Of a stretch of 64,000 nt of DNA, positions 16,685-24,274 are shown piece by piece (the first letter of the stretch is position 1; each line of letters begins with the position of its first letter). Source of the DNA: Neofamilia sp964346535 (GTDB taxonomy: Bacteria > Bacillota > Clostridia > Tissierellales > Peptoniphilaceae); the NCBI GenBank assembly GCA_964346535.1, contig CAYFUN010000002.1:1-64000 (forward strand), written 5' to 3'. Position numbers and translations under genes: made by a program. Below the pieces are notes generated by a model. That model was not told the DNA's origin. It saw only the letters and a program-made list of their open reading frames with translations, and did no database searches.

Positions 16685-16710
16685 GTGACAGACCACAAGG
16701 GTCAGTCCCC
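16685..16710. repeat. GGGGAC hairpin repeat, copy 6 (degenerate)
   Basis: GTGACAGACCACAAGG followed by GTCAGTCCCC. One arm has decayed from GGGGACA to TGTGACA. Confidence 0.5.
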
Positions 16711-16758
16711 AAATGTATTGTGGGCAAACGGTTTATGTCGAAGGGATGTTGTGGTGAA

Positions 16759-16784
16759 GGGGACGTTCCTTTAGCTGCGTCCCC
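16759..16784. repeat. GGGGAC hairpin repeat, copy 7
   Basis: GGGGACG (16759-16765) pairs with CGTCCCC (16778-16784) around TTCCTTTAGCTG, and TTGTGGTGAA precedes it. Both arms carry matching G and C changes, so the pairing is preserved. Confidence 0.75.
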
Positions 16785-16822
16785 ATTATTTTTACCAAAA
16801 CTAACCCAACTTTACTCCCTTT

Positions 16823-18646
16823 TTATTTTCTCCTTGCTGCCTTGTATCTCAAGGTTGAGTCTAGGATCTTCTTTCTGATTCTCATTTTGTGAGGGGTTAC
16901 TTCTATTAGCTCGTCGTCTTCTATAAATTCAAGTGCGTTTTCCAGTGACATTTGTCTAACTGGAGAAAGTTTTAAGGCTTCGTCTGAGCCTGAAGCTCTA
17001 ACGTTTGATTGCTTTTTCCTTTTTGTTACAGAAACTTCAACTTCAATACCCTTTGGACTCATTCCAACAACCATGCCTTCATAAACCTCTTCACCTGGTT
17101 CAATAAAAAGTTCTCCCCTTGATTGGGCGTTGTTAAGGCCATAGGCTGTTGCATCTCCTGTATCAAAGGAAACTAGAGACGCTACTTGTCTAGTTGGAAT
17201 TTCTCCCTTGAAGCTTTCATAGCCTTCAAAGTTGGTATTTAAAACTCCAGTGCCCTTGGTGTCAGTTAAAAATTCTTGGCGGTAGCCAATTAGGCCCCTG
17301 GCTGGAATTTTAAATTCTGCCCTGGAAGTTCCTGGACTGGTTTCTTCTAGGGTTATCATCTCTCCCTTTCTCTTGCCAAGTTTTTCTATAACTGTGCCTA
17401 GGTATTCTGTATTGACATCAATAGTCGCCATTTCCATTGGCTCTAATTTTTTTCCATTTTCGTCTTCCTTGTAAAGGACTTCTGGTTTTGAAACTTGGAA
17501 CTCATAGCCTTCTCTTCTCATATTTTCAATTAAAATTGAAAGATGAAGCTCGCCTCTGCCTGAAACTTTAAAAGTGTCAGCTGAATCTGTTTCTTCAACT
17601 CTAAGTCCAACGTCTGATTGAAGTTCTTTAAAAAGTCTGGCCCTAATTTCTCTGGATGTTAAAAACTTGCCATCTCTACCTGCAAAAGGCGAGTTGTTTA
17701 CTGAAAAGTTCATGGCTATTGTCGGCTCAGAAATTTTTACAAAGTCTAGGGCCTCAGGTTGGCTTGGATCAGTTAAGGTGTCGCCAATGTTTATGTCTTC
17801 AATACCTGCTATGGCAACAATTGATCCAACGCTGGCTGATTTTACTTCAACTCTTTCTAGACCTTGAAATTCAAAAAGTTGAACTATTCTTACCTTTTCT
17901 TTTTGGCTAGGGTCTTGGGCGTTGAGCCTGTAGACATCTGAATTTATTTTTATAGTTCCTCTTTCAATTTTTCCTACGCCAATTTTTCCTAAATAGTCAT
18001 TGTAGTCAATAGTAGAAATTAGTACTTGGACTGGGGCGTCCTTGTCTCCTTCAGGAGCTGGAATGTAGTCTACTATTGTATCAAGTAGGGGCTCCATATT
18101 TCCCTCTCTAACATCTGGGTCCAAACTTGCAAAGCCCGACCTTGCTGATGCATAGACGAAAGGACATTCTAAGGCAGACTCATCTGCGCCTAGCTCTATA
18201 AATAAATCTAAGACTTCATCTACAACTGCTTCTGGTCTGGCATCTGGTCTGTCAATTTTGTTTATACAAACTACTACTGGTAAATTTAATTCAAAGGCCT
18301 TGCGAAGAACAAATTTTGTCTGTGGCATTGGCCCTTCAAAGGCATCAACAAGGAGGACAACTCCCGACACCATTTTAAGGACACGTTCAACTTCGCCTCC
18401 AAAGTCTGCGTGGCCTGGGGTGTCAATTATATTTATCTTTCTGCCCTTGTAATTTACTGCTGTGTTTTTGGAAAGGATGGTTATTCCCCTTTCCTTTTCT
18501 ATATCATCTGAATCCATAACCCTGTCTTGAACTTGTTGGTTCTCATGGAAAATTCCAGACTGCCTAAGTAGGGAATCTACTAGGGTGGTTTTTCCGTGAT
18601 CAACGTGGGCGATTATGGCGATGTTTCTTATATTATCAATTTTCAT
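16823..18646 (-). CDS. typA: Ribosome-associated GTPase TypA/BipA
   Basis: Translational GTPase related to EF-G that assists 50S assembly and stress adaptation. The product of about 607 residues has the G1 motif AHVDHGKT (13-20), the DTPGHADF switch II motif, NKIDRPDA, and the C-terminal domains unique to BipA (RKGEMITLEE, RGLIGYRQEFLTDTKGTG). I place the start at ATG 18646. A second ATG nine bases upstream overlaps the GGGAG ribosome site and cannot use it. A TGA-TATAAT extended -10 lies at 18669-18677 on this strand. Confidence 0.96.
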   Translation of the reverse strand: MKIDNIRNIAIIAHVDHGKTTLVDSLLRQSGIFHENQQVQDRVMDSDDIEKERGITILSKNTAVNYKGRKINIIDTPGHADFGGEVERVLKMVSGVVLLVDAFEGPMPQTKFVLRKAFELNLPVVVCINKIDRPDARPEAVVDEVLDLFIELGADESALECPFVYASARSGFASLDPDVREGNMEPLLDTIVDYIPAPEGDKDAPVQVLISTIDYNDYLGKIGVGKIERGTIKINSDVYRLNAQDPSQKEKVRIVQLFEFQGLERVEVKSASVGSIVAIAGIEDINIGDTLTDPSQPEALDFVKISEPTIAMNFSVNNSPFAGRDGKFLTSREIRARLFKELQSDVGLRVEETDSADTFKVSGRGELHLSILIENMRREGYEFQVSKPEVLYKEDENGKKLEPMEMATIDVNTEYLGTVIEKLGKRKGEMITLEETSPGTSRAEFKIPARGLIGYRQEFLTDTKGTGVLNTNFEGYESFKGEIPTRQVASLVSFDTGDATAYGLNNAQSRGELFIEPGEEVYEGMVVGMSPKGIEVEVSVTKRKKQSNVRASGSDEALKLSPVRQMSLENALEFIEDDELIEVTPHKMRIRKKILDSTLRYKAARRK

Positions 18647-18668
18647 AACAATCATCTCCCGAACATTT

Positions 18669-18677
18669 ATTATATCA
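18669..18677 (-). promoter_or_regulatory. Extended -10 promoter of typA
   Basis: The minus strand reads TGA-TATAAT, about 25 bases upstream of the typA ATG. No clear -35 hexamer. Confidence 0.5.
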
Positions 18678-18696
18678 TAAAGCTTTAAATACAGTG

Positions 18697-18823
18697 AAAA
18701 GTTTTTACTAAAGTTTAAATACTTTTACCCATCTTGGTCTTGTTGACACAAAATCATGAAAAGGGGACGCACCTAAAGGAACATCCCCAATCAAAAGTTT
18801 TTACTAAAGTTTAAATACTTTTA
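18697..18823. repeat. 31-bp direct repeats flanking hairpin repeat copy 8
   Basis: AAAAGTTTTTACTAAAGTTT and the following 11 bases at 18697-18727 recur exactly at 18793-18823. Between them lies a unit with TTGTTGACACAAAA (18740-18753) and the hairpin GGGGACG...ATCCCC (18763-18788). The arrangement looks like an insertion with a long duplicated flank, or a local duplication. Confidence 0.75.
18763..18788. repeat. GGGGAC hairpin repeat, copy 8
   Basis: GGGGA (18763-18767) pairs with TCCCC (18784-18788) around a CACCTAAAGGA core. It is the last copy seen in the window. Confidence 0.7.
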
Positions 18824-18845
18824 ACCTGAGTTAGCAAAAAATAAA

Positions 18846-18892
18846 ACAGCCGAGAAAACTTGTGAGATAAGTTTTCTCTGGCTGTCTTTTTT
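18846..18892 (-). terminator. Terminator of the small lipoprotein gene
   Basis: A long stem, ACAGCC-GAGAAAACTT against AAGTTTTCTC-GGCTGT (18846-18861 / 18869-18885), with T-rich sequence on both strands, directly past the stop at 18891. Confidence 0.8.
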
Positions 18893-19265
18893 AATTTTCT
18901 TTTATGGTCTTTACTGTCCAAATAGTTAAAGTTTCATTTGGTCCCTCTAAGTCAACTTTTTCTAAGCTCAAATTGACATTAAAGTCCCCATCTTTTTCCT
19001 TAAAATTTATGTTAGCTGTGTCACTTGTAGTTTTTGCTCCAGCTATATCAAATTCTTTATCTGGATAAACTTTTTCCAAGTATTCATAGGCCAGGTCTTC
19101 TTTGTTAAAGTAAGATGTGTGATGACCGTTTTCTAAATCAGTTAGAACTTGGTCGTCGATTTCCGGATAGAGAAAGTCATAGTCAACAACTTTTTCATTA
19201 TCTTTACATGACACTAAAAGACCCAGGGTAATAAGGACAAGTAAAATTTTAAATAACCTTTTCAT
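18891..19265 (-). CDS. Small predicted lipoprotein, function unknown
   Basis: A 124-residue protein with a clear lipoprotein signal peptide (MKRLFKILLVLITLGLLVSC; lipobox LVSC, lipidated Cys at 20), so it should be anchored on the outer face of the membrane. The mature part of about 104 residues is acidic and mixed alpha/beta in character, and I recognise no family. It is monocistronic, with its own terminator. Candidate roles such as envelope stress or substrate binding cannot be distinguished from sequence. Confidence 0.8.
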   Translation of the reverse strand: MKRLFKILLVLITLGLLVSCKDNEKVVDYDFLYPEIDDQVLTDLENGHHTSYFNKEDLAYEYLEKVYPDKEFDIAGAKTTSDTANINFKEKDGDFNVNLSLEKVDLEGPNETLTIWTVKTIKEN

Positions 19266-19350
19266 ATAAATACTTCCTTCACTTCTTCTTGACTTTAATT
19301 ATAGGTCTTAAAGATAAAAAAGTGTTTACTAAAAAGTTACAAAGACTCTT

Positions 19351-19905
19351 TTACAAAAGATTAAAAAGGGTTTGGGCTTTTATTTCCTCAGCCTTGTCCT
19401 TGCCTAAAAGTTCTTCTATTAAAGCAAAAGAAAGTTGCGCTGCGGCTGCTGGGCCCTTGCCTGTAAAAATATTTCCATCTTTAACAACAAGGTCATCTAC
19501 AAAAGACCCTGACTTTATTTCCTTTTCAAAACCTGGATAGCAGGTAAAGTTTTTGTCCTTTAAAATTCCTCCTGCCTCTAAGACTATAGGTCCTGCACAA
19601 ATTGCTGCTAGAATTTTTCCTTGGGCATCAGCTTCTTTTATCAGTTCAATAACTTTTTCGTTGTCTCTAATGTTTGTAGCTCCTGGCAGACCACCTGGTA
19701 TATAAAAGGCATCGTAGTTTTCGCCATTAACTTCGTCAATGGTCTTGTCTGCTCCTGCATAAACCTTGTGGGCTAGACGAACTTTTCTCGTGTCCTTAAC
19801 TGCAACTAGGTCAACTTCAAGCCCTGCCCTTCTAAAAAAGTCTACTGGGGTCATAACTTCTATTTCTTCTGTTCCGTCTGCTATAAAAACTAAGGCTTTT
19901 TTCAT
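19351..19905 (-). CDS. DJ-1/PfpI family protein
   Basis: A 184-residue single-domain protein of the DJ-1/ThiJ/PfpI superfamily, with the nucleophile elbow AAICAGP (Cys 103), the acidic residue in DGTEEIE (near 15) and the PGGLPGA loop. These residues match YajL/DJ-1-like proteins, linked to protein protection or glyoxalase-type chemistry. The exact activity is not predictable. It starts 10 bases after proC ends, so the two genes form an operon. Confidence 0.9.
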   Translation of the reverse strand: MKKALVFIADGTEEIEVMTPVDFFRRAGLEVDLVAVKDTRKVRLAHKVYAGADKTIDEVNGENYDAFYIPGGLPGATNIRDNEKVIELIKEADAQGKILAAICAGPIVLEAGGILKDKNFTCYPGFEKEIKSGSFVDDLVVKDGNIFTGKGPAAAAQLSFALIEELLGKDKAEEIKAQTLFNLL

Positions 19906-19915
19906 CGCCGTCCTC

Positions 19916-20704
19916 CTATAATTTTATTTTCTTATTGGTCGCTGAGTCAACTGCCTTGATGATTGCATTTCTAAAACCTGCCTCTTCTAGGGCCAAGACT
20001 CCTTCAATTGTAGTTCCACCTGGCGAACAAACTTGGTCCTTGAGTTTGCCTGGATGGTCTTTTGTCTCTAAAAGAATTTTCGCCGATCCTAGTAAAGCTT
20101 GGGCTACATATTCGTAGGCGTCTGCTCTTTTTATGCCGTTTTTTACTCCAGCATCAGCTGCTGCCTCTATAAAGATAAAGGCAAAGGCAGGCATACAACC
20201 AGCAAGGCCAGAGAAGGCGTCAATTTTTTCTTCGTCTATTAATGTTATCTTGCCTACTGATCCAAAAAGGTCCTTGGCAAAGTCAATGTCTGCTAAATAA
20301 CTTTCTTCAACTGATAAAGATGTCATGCCTTCGTTTACTAAGGCTGGAGTATTTGGCATGGCCCTTAGAACTTTTTCGTGGCCAAAGTCATTTTTAATTT
20401 TTTCTATAGAGACTCCTGCTGCTATAGAAATTAAAAGTGTCTGAGCTGGAATTTTTCCCTTTAAGTCTTTAGCCAAATTTTTAAAAGACTGGGGCTTGAC
20501 TGCCAGTAACAAATTTTCAGCTTGACCTACTAGATCAACTTCTGACCTTGCAAGACTTGCTCCTTGGTCCACAAGGTCTTGAATCTTATCAAGGTTGTGG
20601 TCGTAGATTATAAGGTCGGCTCCACTAATTACTTCTGCCTTTAGGGCTCCGCGAATTATGGCGCCGCCCATAGATCCACAACCGATTATTCCTAACTTAT
20701 ACAT
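19916..20704 (-). CDS. proC: Pyrroline-5-carboxylate reductase
   Basis: Last step of proline synthesis, reducing pyrroline-5-carboxylate with NAD(P)H. It can also recycle P5C from ornithine or arginine catabolism. The 262-residue protein begins MYKLGIIGCGSMGGAII (Rossmann GxGxxG) and ends with the family signature region SPGGTTIEGVLALEEAG. The start is ATG 20704, behind TAGGAGC; a longer reading has no ribosome site. proC is followed by the DJ-1 gene. The fba terminator separates it from the aldolase gene upstream. Confidence 0.95.
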   Translation of the reverse strand: MYKLGIIGCGSMGGAIIRGALKAEVISGADLIIYDHNLDKIQDLVDQGASLARSEVDLVGQAENLLLAVKPQSFKNLAKDLKGKIPAQTLLISIAAGVSIEKIKNDFGHEKVLRAMPNTPALVNEGMTSLSVEESYLADIDFAKDLFGSVGKITLIDEEKIDAFSGLAGCMPAFAFIFIEAAADAGVKNGIKRADAYEYVAQALLGSAKILLETKDHPGKLKDQVCSPGGTTIEGVLALEEAGFRNAIIKAVDSATNKKIKL

Positions 20705-20717
20705 ATATGCTCCTAGT

Positions 20718-20752
20718 AAAAAAGCGTGAGGCTGTCCCACGCTTTAAATTTT
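20718..20752 (-). terminator. Terminator of the aldolase gene
   Basis: AAAGCGTG/CACGCTTT stem (20721-20728, 20738-20745) followed on the minus strand by a T run. Confidence 0.85.
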
Positions 20753-20754
20753 TC

Positions 20755-21642
20755 TTAAATTATTGATGCTGCATAAATTGAATCTACTGATTTTTTCATT
20801 TCAGCTTCAAATTCTTCATCACTTTGGTCTGCTCTAACTTCTGAGACTAAAGCCCTTGAAAATGATGCTATTAGGCCAGGATTTTTTTCTAGCATTTTGT
20901 TGGCCTCATCTCTTGAATAGCCACCTGATAGGGCAACAACTCTAACAACTCTGTCGTGATCAATTAATTCTCTGAAGAAGTCGTCTTCAGTTGGAATAGT
21001 AAGCTTTAGCATAACCTTAGTGTCTCCCTTTAGGGCGTCTAGGTGCTTTAAAATTTCTTCTTTCATTATAGCTTCAGCTTCTTTTTTTGTTTTAGAGTTA
21101 ATAGAAACTTCTGGCTCAAGAATTGGCATTATGCCGCCGTCAAAAATTCTTTGGCCAATTTCAAATTGTTGGTCAACAACTTCTTTGATACCTGCTTCGT
21201 TGGCTTCTTGAATTACAGAACGCATTTTTGTTCCAAAGATATGTCTTTCGTTGGCTCTTTTTATAAGTTCGTCTAAGTTGTCAATTTCTTTCATTAGTTG
21301 AACGCCATTTGCTACTTCTGCTAGGCCCTTGTCTACTTTTAAGAAAGGAACAATGCCCTTTTCTTCCCAAAGGTAGTCGCCTGTGTACTTGCCATCAATT
21401 TTTCTGTCCATGGTTTGTTCAAATAAAATTGCTCCAATAATTTTTTCAGAGTCAAAGGCTTGAGATTTAATTATTCTAGTTCTCATTTCATGAACTAGGT
21501 CAAACATTTCCTCTGTAGTCTTGTAGGCATCTTCTGAAATTCCATAGGCAGCTAAGGCTTTTGGAGTTGATCCACCACTTTGGTCAAGGGCGGCAATAAA
21601 ACCTTTTTTCTTCGTAATAATGTCTAATTGTTCTTTGTTCAT
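20755..21642 (-). CDS. Class I fructose-bisphosphate aldolase
   Basis: Glycolytic aldolase using a Schiff-base lysine rather than zinc. At 295 residues with FIAALDQSGGSTPKAL near the N-terminus, MRSVI, ILEPEVSI and VMLKLTIPT (containing the candidate Schiff-base lysine), it matches the short bacterial class I enzymes known from staphylococci and lactobacilli. AGGAGGGA precedes the ATG, and a TATAAT box lies at 21684-21689 on this strand. It is transcribed alone. Confidence 0.93.
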   Translation of the reverse strand: MNKEQLDIITKKKGFIAALDQSGGSTPKALAAYGISEDAYKTTEEMFDLVHEMRTRIIKSQAFDSEKIIGAILFEQTMDRKIDGKYTGDYLWEEKGIVPFLKVDKGLAEVANGVQLMKEIDNLDELIKRANERHIFGTKMRSVIQEANEAGIKEVVDQQFEIGQRIFDGGIMPILEPEVSINSKTKKEAEAIMKEEILKHLDALKGDTKVMLKLTIPTEDDFFRELIDHDRVVRVVALSGGYSRDEANKMLEKNPGLIASFSRALVSEVRADQSDEEFEAEMKKSVDSIYAASII

Positions 21643-21795
21643 TTGTCCCTCCTAGGCTAAATTTATTTTTTCTTCCTGCTTCTATTATAGTACATTTTTT
21701 AAGAATATTACAGACCAATCTTTTAGACTAAAATTTTAAGATGAATTTTTTATAATTTGTCATAGCTTTTTCAAATAAAGAAGCAAATCTTATAG

Positions 21796-21818
21796 TATAA
21801 TTTTTATATGAAAGGAGA
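21796..21818 (+). promoter_or_regulatory. -10 box and ribosome site of the ArAE-like gene
   Basis: TATAAT at 21796-21801 and AAAGGAG at about 21811-21817 precede the ATG at 21825. The -35 region is poor. Confidence 0.5.
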
Positions 21819-21824
21819 ATTTTA

Positions 21825-22772
21825 ATGGCAAATGATGTTTCACGATTTTTTAAAAGATTTTTTGGCATAAGGACTATAAAAACTGCCTTGGCAACTGCCT
21901 TGGCCCTTTATATTTCCATGGCCTTTGACTTGCGTATGCCTGTTATGTCAGGCCTGGCTGCAATTGTAACAATTAAAACATCTATTTCCCACTCCTTTAG
22001 GGTTTCAGTTGATAGGTTGGTTTCAACCTTTGTTGGAGTGGTAATTGGATCTATTTTCAACTATATAAATTTTTTAGGCTTCTTCCCGCTAATTTTATCC
22101 ATTGTCATAGTTATTAATATTTGTAACTATTTTAAATGGGAAGACTCTACAACTCTTGCAGTTATGATATGTATGATGATTATGGTTTACACCCCATCTG
22201 AGCCTGACTTTATGCCCTACTGGCTTTATGGCATCCACAGGTTTTTAGATACCTTTGTTGGCCTAGTAATTGGCTTTTTAGTAAATTACTTTTTACTAAG
22301 ACCAGACCAAAGTGAATTTATTTTAAAGACCTATGAAAGGTCTCTTCTTGAATGTGACCAGGCCCTAATAAATATTTTATCAGGCCAAGGCATTGCCATT
22401 GATTGGTTTATAGAAGAAGTTCAGCTTTTAAACGAAGACTTAAAAAATATTAAAAACGACGGCAAGTACGGGTCCAAGTATTATTTAAAACTAAACAAAC
22501 TTTCGAAAATTAATTCTAGCTTCTTTACAGCCTTTGGATTTTTGTCTCAGTTATCAGAAGACGGCCAAGTGCCTCTCATCTCTGAAGGCAACAAGGAAAA
22601 ATTAAAAAAATATTTTGGCAGAGATATAGAAGTTGCATCTGAAATAACTCCACCAGACTATGAAGAAAACTACAACTACTATCTATCTGACCTGCTAAGT
22701 CTAATGGAAGACTTGGAAGAGGAAGTCCAAGAATTAAAAAAGACAGCAAAGAAAAATTCCCCTGAAAAATAA
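21825..22772 (+). CDS. Aromatic acid exporter (ArAE_1/DUF939) family membrane protein
   Basis: A 315-residue protein. Residues 15-165 form about six hydrophobic helices with the family pattern IRTIKTALATALALYISMAF. The C-terminal half is a cytoplasmic, helix-rich and probably coiled-coil domain ending in a charged tail. This layout fits the ArAE_1 family of Gram-positive bacteria. Export of aromatic or related acids is inferred for the family and not demonstrated for most members. A strong terminator follows at 22754-22790, so the gene is monocistronic. Confidence 0.85.
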   Translation: MANDVSRFFKRFFGIRTIKTALATALALYISMAFDLRMPVMSGLAAIVTIKTSISHSFRVSVDRLVSTFVGVVIGSIFNYINFLGFFPLILSIVIVINICNYFKWEDSTTLAVMICMMIMVYTPSEPDFMPYWLYGIHRFLDTFVGLVIGFLVNYFLLRPDQSEFILKTYERSLLECDQALINILSGQGIAIDWFIEEVQLLNEDLKNIKNDGKYGSKYYLKLNKLSKINSSFFTAFGFLSQLSEDGQVPLISEGNKEKLKKYFGRDIEVASEITPPDYEENYNYYLSDLLSLMEDLEEEVQELKKTAKKNSPEK

Positions 22773-22790
22773 TTTCAAGGGAATTTTTTA
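22754..22790 (+). terminator. Terminator of the ArAE-like gene
   Basis: AAATTCCC-TGAAA pairs with TTTCA-GGGAATTT, followed by a T run. It overlaps the last codons of the gene. Confidence 0.85.
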
Positions 22791-22826
22791 TTGGAAATTT
22801 TTTAGTTGGGCTTTTAAAATTTTTTC

Positions 22827-24122
22827 TTATCTGTCTATAATATCAAGGACGACTTCGTCAACTTGAGTAAAGGCTTCTTTAGAAAGTTTGCCTACATTTA
22901 AAATTGTCTCTTCAATTGATCCGCCTACTACTCCAACATTGGCATCTGTTATCATGCCATTTAAAGCCAGGTAGGCTGCTACTACTGATTCTTCGGCACA
23001 GGTTGATAGCTTCATGGAACATGATTCTTTGGCTCCGTCGCAAATCATTCCTGTTAAGTTGCCGTAGAGATTTGAACAGGCTCCTGCTATTTGGTCAACA
23101 CTTCCACCTAGCATATAGACTATGCCAGCTGCTGCTCCAACTCCTGCTCCAATGGCACAGCCGCAAATTCCTGAAAGTTTGCCTGAATATTCTTTTACAT
23201 ATTTATTTAATACGTGGGCAAAGAACAAGGCCTTGGCTAAATTTTCATCTGAAATATTTTCGTGGGCACCAACAACTGAAATTGGAAGGATAACTCCTAT
23301 GCCTTGGTTGCCTGAGCCACCTGATGTAAAGACTTCACATTGGCCACCGCCCATTCTCATGTCAGCTGCTGCAGCTGTTAGAATCCTAGTTTCAGTTAAG
23401 ACATTGTCTGAAATTATGTTTTTATCTCTCAGACCTTGAAGGGTCTTGCCTAGTTTTGATCCATATCCCTTTAGACCTTCTTCAGCTGCTGCCTTGTTGA
23501 CTTCAATTCCCTCTAAAGTAAACATCAGGTCCTTAGGGTCAGCTTGGTCAACTAGGTTTTTTAATTTTTCTATAGACAGGTCTCTAAAGTTAAAAGTTTC
23601 AACTTTTCCTTCAGTTTCTTTTTCTTCTTCAGCTGAGTAGACAACTTTTCCGTCTACAAAAACTTCTTTTAATTTTGTATGGCCATTTTCAACTATGGCT
23701 TCTACATTTGAATTTTCTGTCTCAACTTTGATACTAATGTAGATGTTTGGAGTATTTTCTAAATATTTTACTTCAACTAGACCGTCATCAACTAGCTTTA
23801 AACTTTTTTCTAAGTTTTCTTCAGTTAGACTTTCAAAAATCAAGCTTGGAGCTATGTCTAAGTCTTTTGAGAAAAGGCCAATGGCTCCTGCTAGGCCTAT
23901 GCCATGTCTGCCATTTGTATTTGGTATCTTTACTGACTTGGCATTTTTGTAAATGCTTTTTGATGTGCTTACTGTAAGTTTTTTAATTTTGTCATCTTTT
24001 ATTCTTCTGCCTGCCTCATAGGCTGTGTAGGCAATGGCCACTGGCTCCGTACAGCCTAGGGCCCTAATTGCATCTTCCTTTACACTTAAAATTAGTTTGT
24101 TTAAAATTGTTTTGTCATCCAT
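22827..24122 (-). CDS. L-cysteine desulfidase family protein (CyuA/UPF0597)
   Basis: A 431-residue protein of the serine dehydratase alpha-like/UPF0597 family, whose characterised members (CyuA, archaeal CdsB) split L-cysteine to pyruvate, ammonia and sulfide using an oxygen-sensitive iron-sulfur cluster. Conserved features are RALGCTEPVA (Cys 24), GGQCEVFTSGGSGNQG and GICGCAIGAG. Action on a related amino acid remains possible. A near-perfect sigma-54 promoter lies 25 bases upstream, and a sigma-54 activator gene lies directly upstream on the same strand, which strongly suggests substrate-induced catabolism. The leader is very short, with AGGTGA as ribosome site. Confidence 0.9.
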   Translation of the reverse strand: MDDKTILNKLILSVKEDAIRALGCTEPVAIAYTAYEAGRRIKDDKIKKLTVSTSKSIYKNAKSVKIPNTNGRHGIGLAGAIGLFSKDLDIAPSLIFESLTEENLEKSLKLVDDGLVEVKYLENTPNIYISIKVETENSNVEAIVENGHTKLKEVFVDGKVVYSAEEEKETEGKVETFNFRDLSIEKLKNLVDQADPKDLMFTLEGIEVNKAAAEEGLKGYGSKLGKTLQGLRDKNIISDNVLTETRILTAAAADMRMGGGQCEVFTSGGSGNQGIGVILPISVVGAHENISDENLAKALFFAHVLNKYVKEYSGKLSGICGCAIGAGVGAAAGIVYMLGGSVDQIAGACSNLYGNLTGMICDGAKESCSMKLSTCAEESVVAAYLALNGMITDANVGVVGGSIEETILNVGKLSKEAFTQVDEVVLDIIDR

Positions 24123-24146
24123 TTATTTCACCTCGCCTATATATGT

Positions 24147-24163
24147 TGCAAGTTTCGTGCCAA
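24147..24163 (-). promoter_or_regulatory. Sigma-54 (-24/-12) promoter of the cysteine desulfidase gene
   Basis: The minus strand reads TTGGCACGAAACTTGCA, matching TGGCAC-N5-TTGCW at every key base. The -12 GC is 26 bases from the ATG. Confidence 0.92.
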
Positions 24164-24229
24164 GTTTATTTTTGATTAAATAAGGTGAATTTTTCTGCTT
24201 TTTCTCAAGACCACAAACTTTTGCAAATA

Positions 24230-24274
24230 AAAAAAGTATCAAGATTGAGATTTTTAGTCTCAATCTTGATACTT
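24230..24274 (-). terminator. Terminator overlapping the end of the sigma-54 activator gene
   Basis: A perfect 17-bp stem (24234-24250 / 24258-24274) with seven T following on the minus strand. The 5' arm encodes the last four residues (KYQD) and stop codon of the activator. Confidence 0.92.
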
